Below, piece by piece: positions 1-8,198 of a stretch of 64,000 nucleotides of DNA. The position numbers and the translations under genes are program-made. The stretch comes from JBLHKT01 sp043101615 (GTDB taxonomy: Bacteria > Planctomycetota > Phycisphaerae > Phycisphaerales > UBA1924), in contig JBICID010000028.1 in assembly GCA_043101615.1 (NCBI GenBank), forward strand, positions 4,579 to 68,578. The letters are read 5' to 3'. How positions within the stretch are numbered: position 1 is the first letter of the stretch; the number at the start of each line of letters is the position of its first letter. The notes below the pieces were generated by a model. That model was given only the letters and a program-made list of their open reading frames with translations, was not told the origin of the DNA and made no database searches.

Positions 1-1
1 C

Positions 2-790
2 TCGTGCTGCATGGACGGGCCCACCCACAAGGCCGGCTCGGTCGCCTGCATCGAGGACATCATGCACCCCGCCCAGGTCGCCCTGAAGGTCCTCCAGACC
101 ACCGATCACGTCATGCTGGTCGGGAAGGGCGCCCGCGACTTCGCCGTCGCCAACGGCTTCCAGCCCCAGAACCTGCTCACCGAGCGTGCCCGCGAGATCT
201 GGCTGAGCTGGAAGCGGAACCACTCCACCAACGACGACTGGCTCAACGACGAGCAGATGGACTGGGACCTGGAGGGACGCGAGCGGGCCGCGCTCGGGCC
301 GATCGATCCCGGCGCCGTCCCGTTCACCTACGGCACGATCCACTGCTCGGCCGTGAACGGCGAGCAGGACCTGGGCGCGACCACCACCACCTCGGGCCTG
401 AGCTGGAAGATCCCGGGGCGCGTGGGCGATTCCCCGATCATCGGGGCGGGCATGTACTGCGACAACGCCGTGGGATCGGCCGGGGCGACCGGGCGGGGTG
501 AGTCGGTCATCCAGTCCTGCGGCGCGTACGAGGCCGTGCGCCTGATGGAGCAGGGTCGCGCCCCCACGGAGGCGTGCCTGGAGGTGCTGCGCCAGATCGC
601 GACACGCTCCATCCGCCAGCGCCGCCTGCGCGACGAGCAGGACCGCCCCAACTTCAACGTCACCATGTACGCCCTGCGCAAGGACGGGGCGTTCGGATCG
701 GCCTGCATGTGGCCGGGCGGGTCGTTCGCGTACGCCCACGCCGGAGGGTCGGGGCGGGAGCGCTCCGAGCCGCTCTACACCCGCGACTGA
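2..790 (+). CDS. N(4)-(beta-N-acetylglucosaminyl)-L-asparaginase (glycosylasparaginase), 3' part
   Basis: The reading frame is open from the first bases, so the gene begins upstream and 262 C-terminal residues are visible. The family are N-terminal nucleophile hydrolases that cut the GlcNAc-asparagine bond and activate themselves by cleaving before a threonine. The visible part has the MDGPTHKAGSV segment near the end of the alpha chain, a GTI stretch whose Thr (codon at 335-337) is in the position of the nucleophile, a TTTTSG segment and the GRVGDSPIIGAGMYCDN stretch that is the best-conserved part of the beta chain, followed by the ATG-RGE substrate loop. The stop overlaps the 3' end of the convergent DUF2156 gene by 16 bases. 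Whether it carries an export signal cannot be seen because the N terminus is missing. Confidence 0.9.
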   Translation, partial: SCCMDGPTHKAGSVACIEDIMHPAQVALKVLQTTDHVMLVGKGARDFAVANGFQPQNLLTERAREIWLSWKRNHSTNDDWLNDEQMDWDLEGRERAALGPIDPGAVPFTYGTIHCSAVNGEQDLGATTTTSGLSWKIPGRVGDSPIIGAGMYCDNAVGSAGATGRGESVIQSCGAYEAVRLMEQGRAPTEACLEVLRQIATRSIRQRRLRDEQDRPNFNVTMYALRKDGAFGSACMWPGGSFAYAHAGGSGRERSEPLYTRD

Positions 791-2346
791 TTCCCCTCGC
801 GCACCCGGCGCATCCGCACCCCGTCGACCCCCTCGCCGTAGTAGTCCCGCAGGTGCGCGATCGAGGTGAACCCCGCCGACTCGTACAGCCGGATCGCGGC
901 GGTGTTGTCGGCCCGCACCTCCAGGAAGACCCGCTCGATCCCCTCGTCGGCCAGCCAGGCCAGCAGCCCCTCGAACAGCCTGCGCCCGATGCCGCGACCG
1001 AGCTGGGCCGGGTCCACCACCACGTTGTACACGCGCCCGGAGCGCGTCCTGCGGTGCCGACGCACCAGCGCGACCGCCCACCCCACCACCTCCGGCCCGT
1101 CCTCGCCGTCGATCTCGGCCACCAGCACACGCCCGCGCGGGTTCTTCAGCAGCCCCTTGGCCTGCCGACGCTCGAACCGCTCCCCCTTGTGGGAGAACGC
1201 CCCGCCCTCGATCCGCAGCATCGCGTCCAGGTCGCGCACCTCGCCCACACGCACCCGCAACCCCGCCGGCTCGGGCTTGACCGGCGTCGCCACCTCGACC
1301 CCTCTCGCGTCCATCGCTCGCACCGCCTCCATCGACACCACCACCGACGGCGTGTGGCCCGCGCGGGTCAGCACGCACTTGCTCAGCATCCGGCTCGGGC
1401 GGTACGCCGTCTTCGTGTACCGCAGGCTCGGGATGCCCCAGTCGTCGCCCGCGTTGATCTCCTCGGCCGCGCCGAAGTTCACGCGGCAGAACTCGCTGTA
1501 GATGAACTGGGCCGTCCCGTCCACCTCGGGGTCCGTCTTCTCCACGTACACCACCCCCATCGTGTCCGTCAGCCACTCGCCCAGCGTGAACCCCACTAGC
1601 CGCCCCGCGGACCGCACCAGCATCGATTCCATCCCCAGCTCGCGATAGCTCGACAGGGCGCGCTCCGTGCTCAGACGGTCGCGCCGACGCAGCACGTCCG
1701 TCCCCACCAGCTGGTCGTTGGCCTCCCCCTCGTGCGTCCGGTCCCCCTCGTCGGCCCACTTGCCCAGCAGCTCCAGGCACTCCCCCACGTCCCCCTCCTC
1801 GATCGCCCGGACCTCCAGCTCCGGGTTCTCACGAAGGAAGCCGCTGCGCGCCTTGCGTTTGTTCTTGAGCGCCCCGCCGGCCAGCTCCACCATCGCCAGG
1901 CGCGGGTACACGTAGTCCCCGTTCATCGGCGCCACCGACAGCTCCGAGCCGCCACCGTCCCCCGCCGCGCGGATCCGCTCGAGCATCTCGTCCGACACGT
2001 ACTCGATACGCGACTGCTCCGAGACCCCCAGCGAGGTGTTCACCTCGTCCATCAATTCGAAGCACCACGACACGCACTCGCCCAGACCCGACTCCGACTC
2101 CCCCTCCACCGCCAGGGGGGGGTGCATCAGCGTCAGGTCCCCGTCCGCCAGACTGAACAGGCACAGATGACCCGACCGGACGCACCAGCCCAGCTCCAGG
2201 GCCTCCGCCCAGCAGAACGACGTCACGAACGAGCTGTCCGAGATCGGCTCCCGCAACCGCGCGAACGCACCCCGGAACACCCCCTGGTCGCCCATCCCCA
2301 CAGGGCTCAGCCCCAACCCAACCGGGTCCAGTATCGCGTGTCCCAT
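775..2346 (-). CDS. DUF2156 (phosphatidylglycerol lysyltransferase C-terminal-like) fused to a GNAT acetyltransferase
   Basis: 523 residues. Residues about 1-330 resemble the DUF2156 / LPG-synthase C-terminal domain, itself made of two GNAT-like folds: a KNKRKARSGFLREN helix, a VGFTLGEWL strand and the DDWGIPSLRYTKTAYRP segment are typical. Residues about 345-515 form a second, RimI-type GNAT domain with the acetyl-CoA loop QLGRGIGRRL and the NTAAIRLYESAGF motif. DUF2156 proteins use aminoacyl-tRNA or acyl-CoA donors; the acceptor here is unknown. The start at 2346 was chosen because the conserved part begins there; an upstream extension to 2649 would be Arg/Gly-rich and non-conserved looking. 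It is transcribed away from the serine protease at 2648, with a 301-base gap between them. Confidence 0.75.
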   Translation of the reverse strand: MGHAILDPVGLGLSPVGMGDQGVFRGAFARLREPISDSSFVTSFCWAEALELGWCVRSGHLCLFSLADGDLTLMHPPLAVEGESESGLGECVSWCFELMDEVNTSLGVSEQSRIEYVSDEMLERIRAAGDGGGSELSVAPMNGDYVYPRLAMVELAGGALKNKRKARSGFLRENPELEVRAIEEGDVGECLELLGKWADEGDRTHEGEANDQLVGTDVLRRRDRLSTERALSSYRELGMESMLVRSAGRLVGFTLGEWLTDTMGVVYVEKTDPEVDGTAQFIYSEFCRVNFGAAEEINAGDDWGIPSLRYTKTAYRPSRMLSKCVLTRAGHTPSVVVSMEAVRAMDARGVEVATPVKPEPAGLRVRVGEVRDLDAMLRIEGGAFSHKGERFERRQAKGLLKNPRGRVLVAEIDGEDGPEVVGWAVALVRRHRRTRSGRVYNVVVDPAQLGRGIGRRLFEGLLAWLADEGIERVFLEVRADNTAAIRLYESAGFTSIAHLRDYYGEGVDGVRMRRVREGNQSRV

Positions 2347-2647
2347 GCGGTGTCCCGCCGTCCTCTCACGCGGCAACCCGTGCCGTCGGACCCCACCCCC
2401 CGGACGTGCGCCCACAGGATCGAGCACCAGAATCAAAGCGGCGTCCTCATGCGAGACAAGCGCGACGGGGCGGCAATCCCCATCATTTTTCAATCTCCCC
2501 CCGCCGCCCGCCCAGACCGCCCCCCGGCGACGCACGCCCGGCAATTCACTTGGATCACGCCGAACACCGAGGTACGCTGTGAGGTAAACCCATGACAGGA
2601 CACAACGTCCGATCACACCCTCCCCGGGACAGCACCACGAGCCCACC
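2347..2647. other. Divergent intergenic region
   Basis: About 300 bases separate two divergent starts and should hold both promoters. The stretch around 2480-2530 (ATCATTTTTCAATC followed by C-rich sequence) is the most AT-rich part. I see no conserved operator, no strong terminator and no small reading frame with family resemblance. Confidence 0.4.
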
Positions 2648-3613
2648 ATGCGTCACGCCGCCTCCAGCATCGTCCTTGCCGCCCTGACGCTCGCCCCCGC
2701 GGCCCACGCCCAGTCCGTGCACGTACTCGACGGCACCCACGAGACACGGTCCAACGACTTCGAGGGACGCGTCCTCTTCATCGAGTACACCAACCGTTCC
2801 GACCGCGTCCAGCACGCCACCGTGACCCGCCTGAACGACCACTTCGGCCTCACCGCCGCCCACGTCGCGGCCGCGATCAAGCCCGGCTCCAGCCCGACCG
2901 TCGGCACCGGCCCGGACTACCAGACCGACCGGGGCACCACCCGCACCATCATCGACTGGGGCTTCCACCCCACGTGGACCGGCTCCTTCGACGGCACCGC
3001 CGTGGACCTCGGATGGGTCCGCTTCGACCAGCCCCTGCCCGGCCCGCCGGGCTTCGAGATCGAGACCATCCGCGGCGCCGGACTCGGCGTGGACACCACC
3101 TTCGTCGGCTACGGCCAGCCCGCCACGCCCGACCTCGGCCTCCTCGCCCGAGACGGGCAGCGACGCGCCTTCGCCGCCGTCACCGACGAGCAGGGCCACC
3201 CCGCGCTGGGCGTCTCGACGGACTACGCCAGATTCATCTTCTACCCGCTCTCGATCCGCAACCTGCCCCTCGCGGGCGTCGTGACCGCGGGCAATTCAGG
3301 CTCGCCGGGGTTCAAGGACCTCGATTCCTCCCTGACCCACCTCGCGGTGGCCAACTCCGGCTCGCCCGCCTACTCCAGCTCCAGCTACGCACTGCGACTC
3401 AAGAACCACGAGGACTGGATCGTCGCCAACACCACCCCGCCCCAGACCTGCGACCCCGACGTCAACGGGGACGGCGTGCTCGACAACGGCGACATCTCCG
3501 CGTATGTCACACTCTTCCTCGCCGCCGACCCCGTCGCCGACTTCACCGGAGACGGCATCCTCGACAACGGCGACATCGGCGCCTTCGTGACCGCCTTCCT
3601 CGCCGGCTGCTGA
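2648..3613 (+). CDS. Secreted trypsin-like serine protease with C-terminal GC-type dockerin-like module
   Basis: 321 residues. A signal peptide occupies about residues 1-22 and ends AHAQ. The trypsin-fold triad is readable: H72 in LTAAHV, D120 in TAVDLGWV and S217 in GNSGSPGF (the usual GDSGGP with two changes). The last about 60 residues are two EF-hand-like repeats, DVNGDGVLDNGDISAYVTLFL and a second copy (20 residues or so each), ending in Gly-Cys. This module also closes the proteins at 3648 and 8199. It resembles type I dockerin calcium loops and, in planctomycetes, is seen at the C terminus of exported proteins, where it may act as an attachment or sorting tag; that role is inference. 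The GNSGSP variation leaves the nucleophile intact, so activity is plausible. Confidence 0.85.
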   Translation: MRHAASSIVLAALTLAPAAHAQSVHVLDGTHETRSNDFEGRVLFIEYTNRSDRVQHATVTRLNDHFGLTAAHVAAAIKPGSSPTVGTGPDYQTDRGTTRTIIDWGFHPTWTGSFDGTAVDLGWVRFDQPLPGPPGFEIETIRGAGLGVDTTFVGYGQPATPDLGLLARDGQRRAFAAVTDEQGHPALGVSTDYARFIFYPLSIRNLPLAGVVTAGNSGSPGFKDLDSSLTHLAVANSGSPAYSSSSYALRLKNHEDWIVANTTPPQTCDPDVNGDGVLDNGDISAYVTLFLAADPVADFTGDGILDNGDIGAFVTAFLAGC

Positions 3614-3647
3614 CCCCCCCACCCCCCCACTCATGCACGGGGTATCG

Positions 3648-5078
3648 ATGCTCCGAATTCTCTCCGCGCTCGCCTCGGCCTTGCTCCCGTTCACCCCGGG
3701 GCTCGCTCAGGACTGCCTGTTGTCCAACCCAAGCTTCGAGGTTGGAAGCCTGGGCGGGTGGAACGCCTTCGGCGACGTCCAACTCCGCACCGGTGAGGCC
3801 CTGCACGGGCGGGGCGACGTCTCGATCGCCGGGCCGGACAGCGGAGGCTGGGCCATCTCGGCCGTCTGGCAGCCGCACGACGCCCAGCCCGGGCACGTCT
3901 TCTCGAGCGTGGTCCACGTCGCCCACGACGACGCCGAGCCGCTCACCGGCGAAGCACGCGCCATCGTCAACGTCGAGTGGCGCGATGCCGGCGGCCAGTT
4001 GATCAGCTACGAAACCCGGGAGGTGCTGGCCCCGACCGATCCGACCGGCGAGTGGCACCGGCGAGAGCTCGTCTTCGGCCCCGCCCCGGCGGGGACCGAC
4101 TCGGCCCGCCTGCTGCTGGCCACCCTCCAGAGCCCCGCCCAAGAGCCCGGGCGGGCGGCCTTCGATCTCGTCGAGTTCCTCCGCCTCACCAACCCCTCCT
4201 ACGACCAGGCACAGTGGGACGACTTCCCGGGCGGTCGCACGCTCGACTTCGCCGGGCACACCTGGCGGGTGAAGGGGCCGATCTACACCGGCCCGGGCCC
4301 CAACTGGTTCAGCGACAGCAGCGCCAACGCCGCGGTCGTCGGTGACGACCTCCGGCTGGCCATCACCGGCTCGCCCGGGGACTGGTCCAGCGTCGAGGTG
4401 GTGCTCGAAGAGCCGCTCGGCTACGGCGACTACGTCTTCACCACCAACAGCCGCCTCGACCTCAACGCCCCCAACGTCGTGCTCGGCCTCTTCCTGTGGC
4501 AGTACCCCCCCTGCTACGACGAGGCCAATCTCTGGAACCAGCACAACGAGTTCGACGTCGAGATCAGCCGCTGGGGCGACCCGAACGCCGATCTGGCCCA
4601 GTTCGTCGCCCAGCCGTACAACTACCCGGGCAATCTGAACCGCTTCGCGATCGATTACGCCCAGAATCAACGCGTCTCGTACGCGTTCAACTGGCTGCCC
4701 GACCGCGTGGAGTGCCGCGCGTGGGTGGGCGGGCCCGACGACGAGTCACCGGCATCAACGCTGCACACCTGGACCTACACCGGCCCGCACCTGCCCCGCC
4801 CCGAGCAGCCGCGCATCCACATGAACCTGTGGTACTTCGGCGACGGACCCTGGGACGGACAGCCGCAACTCGCGCTGATCGACGATTTCGTTTTTCGCGC
4901 CCCAGCACCACCATGTCCAGCCGACCTGAACGGTGACAGCGTTCTCGACAACGCCGACATCGGGGCCTTCGTGTCCGCATTCCTGGGCCAGGACCTGCTC
5001 GCGGACTTCAACGGGGACGGCGTCCTGGACAACGGCGACATCGGAGCGTTCGTCGAGGCGTTCCTCATGAGCTGTTGA
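3648..5078 (+). CDS. Secreted GH16-like (concanavalin-fold) protein with GC-type dockerin-like module
   Basis: 476 residues, beginning 34 bases after the preceding protease, so probably co-transcribed. ATG 3648 is preferred over 3633 because it starts directly with a signal peptide (MLRILSALASALLP, cleavage near GLAQ). Residues about 25-175 look like a jelly-roll carbohydrate-binding module (NPSFEVGSLGGW). Residues about 195-410 look like a family 16 glycoside hydrolase / laminarinase fold, with E301-F-D303-V-E305 matching the ExDxE catalytic signature, followed by a YAFNWLPDRVECRAW strand typical of these enzymes. The C terminus is the paired NGDSVLDNADI / NGDGVLDNGDI dockerin-like module ending in Ser-Cys. 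Beta-glucan or galactan cleavage is the likely activity; the exact substrate cannot be read from sequence. Confidence 0.75.
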   Translation: MLRILSALASALLPFTPGLAQDCLLSNPSFEVGSLGGWNAFGDVQLRTGEALHGRGDVSIAGPDSGGWAISAVWQPHDAQPGHVFSSVVHVAHDDAEPLTGEARAIVNVEWRDAGGQLISYETREVLAPTDPTGEWHRRELVFGPAPAGTDSARLLLATLQSPAQEPGRAAFDLVEFLRLTNPSYDQAQWDDFPGGRTLDFAGHTWRVKGPIYTGPGPNWFSDSSANAAVVGDDLRLAITGSPGDWSSVEVVLEEPLGYGDYVFTTNSRLDLNAPNVVLGLFLWQYPPCYDEANLWNQHNEFDVEISRWGDPNADLAQFVAQPYNYPGNLNRFAIDYAQNQRVSYAFNWLPDRVECRAWVGGPDDESPASTLHTWTYTGPHLPRPEQPRIHMNLWYFGDGPWDGQPQLALIDDFVFRAPAPPCPADLNGDSVLDNADIGAFVSAFLGQDLLADFNGDGVLDNGDIGAFVEAFLMSC

Positions 5079-5094
5079 CGCTTCACGCGAAGCG
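5079..5094 (+). terminator. Short hairpin after the GH16-like gene
   Basis: CGCTTC-ACGC-GAAGCG forms a 6-bp stem immediately after the stop codon. There is no T tract, so termination is only possible, not shown. The rest of 5095-5296, up to the convergent SUMF1-like gene, holds nothing I recognise. Confidence 0.3.
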
Positions 5095-5296
5095 CCGAAT
5101 CCGAGCAGCGCGTATGTTCTGATCTCGCCCCGGTGCCTCTCTCAACATTCCCAATCCACCATCAATCCGGTGCGGGGCACACTGTCAACCATCCACCACC
5201 TCGCCCTGCGCGTTCACCAACAACTCCAGATCCGCCGCGTCGGTCACACCGTCTCGGTTCGTCTCCGCCGGTTCGTTGTCGAATACCACAGCCGCT

Positions 5297-6352
5297 TCAT
5301 GTGTTTCTCCTCCGCTGTGTAGATACCAACAACCCCAGACAAATCAAACCGAACCCATTTGGGGATGGAACTGCGCTCGCAATCCGAAAACCCACCCAAC
5401 TGTAACCGGTCGGAAGGGCCGCCCCGACGTCCCATATGTGGTCATTAATCATGGCCGTATGTTGGTCTAAAAACGAAACAGATCCGGAGAGGTATCGGCG
5501 GCTATTCGGCGTGAACTCATCCGGCACAACTGATTCTGTCCATTCACCGACCCCGCCCGAGACGTCGAACAGCCCCCACGGTCCCATCGCCTCGTACTGC
5601 CCAACAGGCAGAAACTCGTCGAACGGGTCCAGGCCGAGCCCCGCCGAAGACTCTGCCCCTTCTTCTCCGGGCAACCCGTACGTCAGCGGGTCGTCTGAGC
5701 CGTTTGGCTGCGTCCACCAGCCACCAAGGCTCCCGTCCTCGTTCACACGCTGGGGGTCGTAGTACGCCGCCTTCAGCCACTCGTCCAGGCTCGGGATCCA
5801 GTACTTCGCCCCCTCGCTCCGTGTGTGCTGGTCCGTGAACGACCACCCGTTGATCTCCTCCCCGAACGTGCTCGTGTCGTACGCCCCGCTCGCCAGCGAC
5901 GCCGGGTCTGGCTGCTTCCCGTTGTGCAGCCAGTTGCAGTACCGCGCCGCGGAACGCCACTCGATGCCGGCCACCGGGATCAGCGCCGCGTCGTTGCCGC
6001 GGTCTGTCCGCAGCCGGTATCGCCGCCCAGGGCCGGAATAACCCGGATCGATCTCCGCCCCCCACCCGTACGGCGTAAAGAACTGCGACCCGTCCTCACG
6101 AAGCCCGTTGACCGAGTTCAAGAACTCGACCCACTGCCCGGTCGTGATCTCTGTCCGCCCCATCCGGTACTCGTAGCCCACGCCGCCCCGCCCGAGCGTG
6201 TCTGCCAGCCACCCCGCATCGAGCCGGTCCAGGGCCCTGTTTCCCGCCGCCCCGATCGTGGCCCATTCGAGGGTTCCGCCCGCGGCCTGCCCCAGCGCCG
6301 CTCCTGCCGCCACACCGGTCCCGCATACAACGCTCAACATCCGTGCAGACAT
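5297..6352 (-). CDS. SUMF1/FGE-like domain protein with PEP-CTERM-type C terminus
   Basis: 351 residues. ATG 6352 is preceded by GGAGGGCGAG and opens with a hydrophobic leader. The body resembles the formylglycine-generating-enzyme fold: MGRTEITTGQWVEFLN, GIEWRSAARYCNWLHNG, the YWIPSLDEWLKAAYY box and GLFDVSGGVGEWTES near the end, then WVGFRIAS. The two catalytic cysteines found near the end of true FGE are absent, so oxidase activity is unlikely. The C terminus (VPSPNGFGLICLGLL then RRR) is a slightly unusual PEP-CTERM sorting tag. The 3' third of the gene is visibly less GC-rich than its neighbours. It is convergent with the GH16-like gene. Confidence 0.8.
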   Translation of the reverse strand: MSARMLSVVCGTGVAAGAALGQAAGGTLEWATIGAAGNRALDRLDAGWLADTLGRGGVGYEYRMGRTEITTGQWVEFLNSVNGLREDGSQFFTPYGWGAEIDPGYSGPGRRYRLRTDRGNDAALIPVAGIEWRSAARYCNWLHNGKQPDPASLASGAYDTSTFGEEINGWSFTDQHTRSEGAKYWIPSLDEWLKAAYYDPQRVNEDGSLGGWWTQPNGSDDPLTYGLPGEEGAESSAGLGLDPFDEFLPVGQYEAMGPWGLFDVSGGVGEWTESVVPDEFTPNSRRYLSGSVSFLDQHTAMINDHIWDVGAALPTGYSWVGFRIASAVPSPNGFGLICLGLLVSTQRRRNT

Positions 6353-7289
6353 CTCGCCCTCCGATCCGCTCAATCCAGAGCGTGGGTTCTGGAAAATGGA
6401 TTCAAATTGGATGAATCCATCCCCCCGATTCAGATATTTGGATCGGCCATCCGACTCAGCGATGCCCAACAACGGCACAAGAACTCGCCTCGCTCACGAG
6501 AAGAATGCCGATCACTCACAACTGCCTGAACACTCGTTTTGAATCGGAGCAAAAAACGAACGCGGCCCCGAACCTGCGCTGGTCGGAGCCGTGTCGTTTC
6601 ATTCGTGCCGCTCGCAAGGAAGCGGGCTGTTGTTCAGGTCGTCCGTTGCCGGGCGGCCCACTCCGTCAGTCCACACCCGTGCGGGGTGCGACACGATTCG
6701 CCCGTTTCCCTTGGCCGACGGTGTGTCAGCCTCGTTTCCCGGGTCGCGACCAGCCTATGGCATGCCAGCCAGCCGCGTTCTTTACCCTCGCTCAACACCC
6801 GTGCCGCATGGGCAGGGCACCTCGCGAGCCCGTGTCTCGGCGGTCGATCTCGCCGAGCCGGATCCGACCCTCCTCCTCGCCGAGTGATTCCCGGACTCGC
6901 CCGCGGTCTGCCGCCCGGTCTCCCGGACTTTCCAGCACTCCGCGGGTCGATTGACCCGGGCCCCGTGGGAGAGGCCTCGCCGTGAGCGGCAGGCTCACGA
7001 CTCTCGTCACGCGGGCTGCTTTTTCCCGCGGCCGCCCGTTGTTCGCCGGCTCTCGCCGTCGCCAACCGCTGCGACAACGAGATGCTAAACCGCACTCGAT
7101 CGTGTTGCAAGCGTTGTGATTCGCACTCGTTTCTCCGACACCTTTCCCACGGCGCACGCACCGCCCCTCCCTCCGGCCGTCCACCGACTTGTCCACGGAG
7201 TTGTCCACCGTCGCGAGCAAAATCGCCTCTCACGACGCGGAAATGCACCCCGCATTTTTTTTGGTTGAACCCTCCAACAATCGGGTTGC
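6353..7289. other. Gene-free, hairpin-rich block of about 0.94 kb
   Basis: No reading frame here resembles a protein; frames present are Arg-rich and mutually inconsistent. The block has several perfect stems, for example GGGTC-GATT-GACCC near 6942-6955 and GTGAGC-GGCAG-GCTCAC near 6980-6996, plus a 12-base string (minus strand, around 6918-6929, GGAAAGTCCGGG) identical to the conserved P4 segment of RNase P RNA, but the matching 3' conserved segment of that RNA was not found. Near the trmD end lie three 12-base-spaced GTCCAC repeats, listed separately. It may encode a structured RNA on the minus strand; this is inference. Confidence 0.35.
7177..7209. repeat. Three 12-base-spaced direct repeats, two with a DnaA-box-like TTGTCCAC core
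   Basis: CCGTCCACC (7177), TTGTCCACG (7189) and TTGTCCACC (7201) sit at exact 12-base intervals. TTGTCCACA is the DnaA-box form used by high-GC bacteria; here the last base is G or C, so each site is imperfect. A run of T (7255-7262) follows. No dnaA or dnaN gene is in the window, so this may be an ordinary short repeat. Confidence 0.35.
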
Positions 7290-8096
7290 ATGCCCGACGA
7301 ACACGCCGCACAGCCCCTGAGAGCCTCCGTGCTCACCACCTTCCCCGAGCTGTTTGCGCCCGAACCGCCCGCGCCGCTCGCGGTCTCGATCCCCGGGCGG
7401 GCCCGCACCGCCGGGTTGCTCGACGTGCACGCGATCAATCTCCGCGACTTCGCCGACAACAAGCACGCCAAGACCGACGACCGCCCGTTCGGCGGCGGCC
7501 CGGGCATGGTCATGTCCTGCCAGCCGATCGCCGATGCGTGCGCGCACGCGGAAGCGCAGTCCGATTCGCCCGCGACGCGCGTCTACTTCACGCCGCAGGG
7601 CGCACCCTTCACACAGTCCGTCGCGCGAGACCTCGCGCAGCGCGAGCACCTGGTCATCCTGTGCGGGCACTACGAGGGCGTCGACGAGCGCGTCATCGAG
7701 CACCTGCAACCTCTTGAACTCTCGCTGGGCGACTACATCCTCTCCTCCGGCGAACTCGCGGCCATCGTCGCGCTAGACGCCATCGCCCGCCTGCTGCCCG
7801 GCGCACTCGGGCACAACGCCTCGGCCGAGCAGGATTCCTTCACGGGGCTCCCCACCCACGACCCCGACGGCAACGAGTTGCCGCCGAAGCTGGTCGCGAA
7901 GTGGGCCGCGGAACTCGGGCTCCCCGAGCACGCCCGCCTGCTCGATTGCCCCCACTACACCCGTCCGCGCGAGTGGAACGGCATGGCCGTCCCGGAGGAA
8001 CTCTTCAGCGGCGACCACCTGGGCGTGGCCAGGTGGCGGCTGGAGCAGCAGGCCGCCCGCACCCGCGCCCGCCGGCCCGACCTGCTGGACCCATAA
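7290..8096 (+). CDS. trmD: tRNA (guanine(37)-N1)-methyltransferase TrmD
   Basis: 268 residues, a little longer than usual (about 240-250). It methylates G37 next to the anticodon using S-adenosylmethionine and prevents frameshifting. The SPOUT trefoil-knot signature is complete: LTTFPELF at the start, INLRDFADNKHAKTDD, RPFGGGPGMVMSCQPI, VYFTPQGAPFTQ, VILCGHYEGVDERVIE, then LSLGDYILSSGELAAIVALDAIARLLPG in pieces, and the helical C-terminal domain with CPHYTRPREWNGMAVPEELFSGDH. The usual neighbours rpsP, rimM and rplS are absent. It stands alone after the gene-free block. The start at 7290 lacks a clear Shine-Dalgarno sequence. Confidence 0.95.
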   Translation: MPDEHAAQPLRASVLTTFPELFAPEPPAPLAVSIPGRARTAGLLDVHAINLRDFADNKHAKTDDRPFGGGPGMVMSCQPIADACAHAEAQSDSPATRVYFTPQGAPFTQSVARDLAQREHLVILCGHYEGVDERVIEHLQPLELSLGDYILSSGELAAIVALDAIARLLPGALGHNASAEQDSFTGLPTHDPDGNELPPKLVAKWAAELGLPEHARLLDCPHYTRPREWNGMAVPEELFSGDHLGVARWRLEQQAARTRARRPDLLDP

Positions 8097-8198
8097 ACAT
8101 GCCCCCTCGGGCCCGGGCACGCCCAAACGCATCCGGACTTTTCATTTGGGGCGTCCGCCCCGGTCCGTTAGACTGGGCGGATCACGAGAGGGGCCCCC

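Noticed and set aside
6560..6940. RNase P RNA on the minus strand
   Set aside because: GGAAAGTCCGGG fits the P4 core, but the second conserved segment (ACAGAA ... GGCTTA) and the P-loop motifs were not found, so the assignment is not supported.
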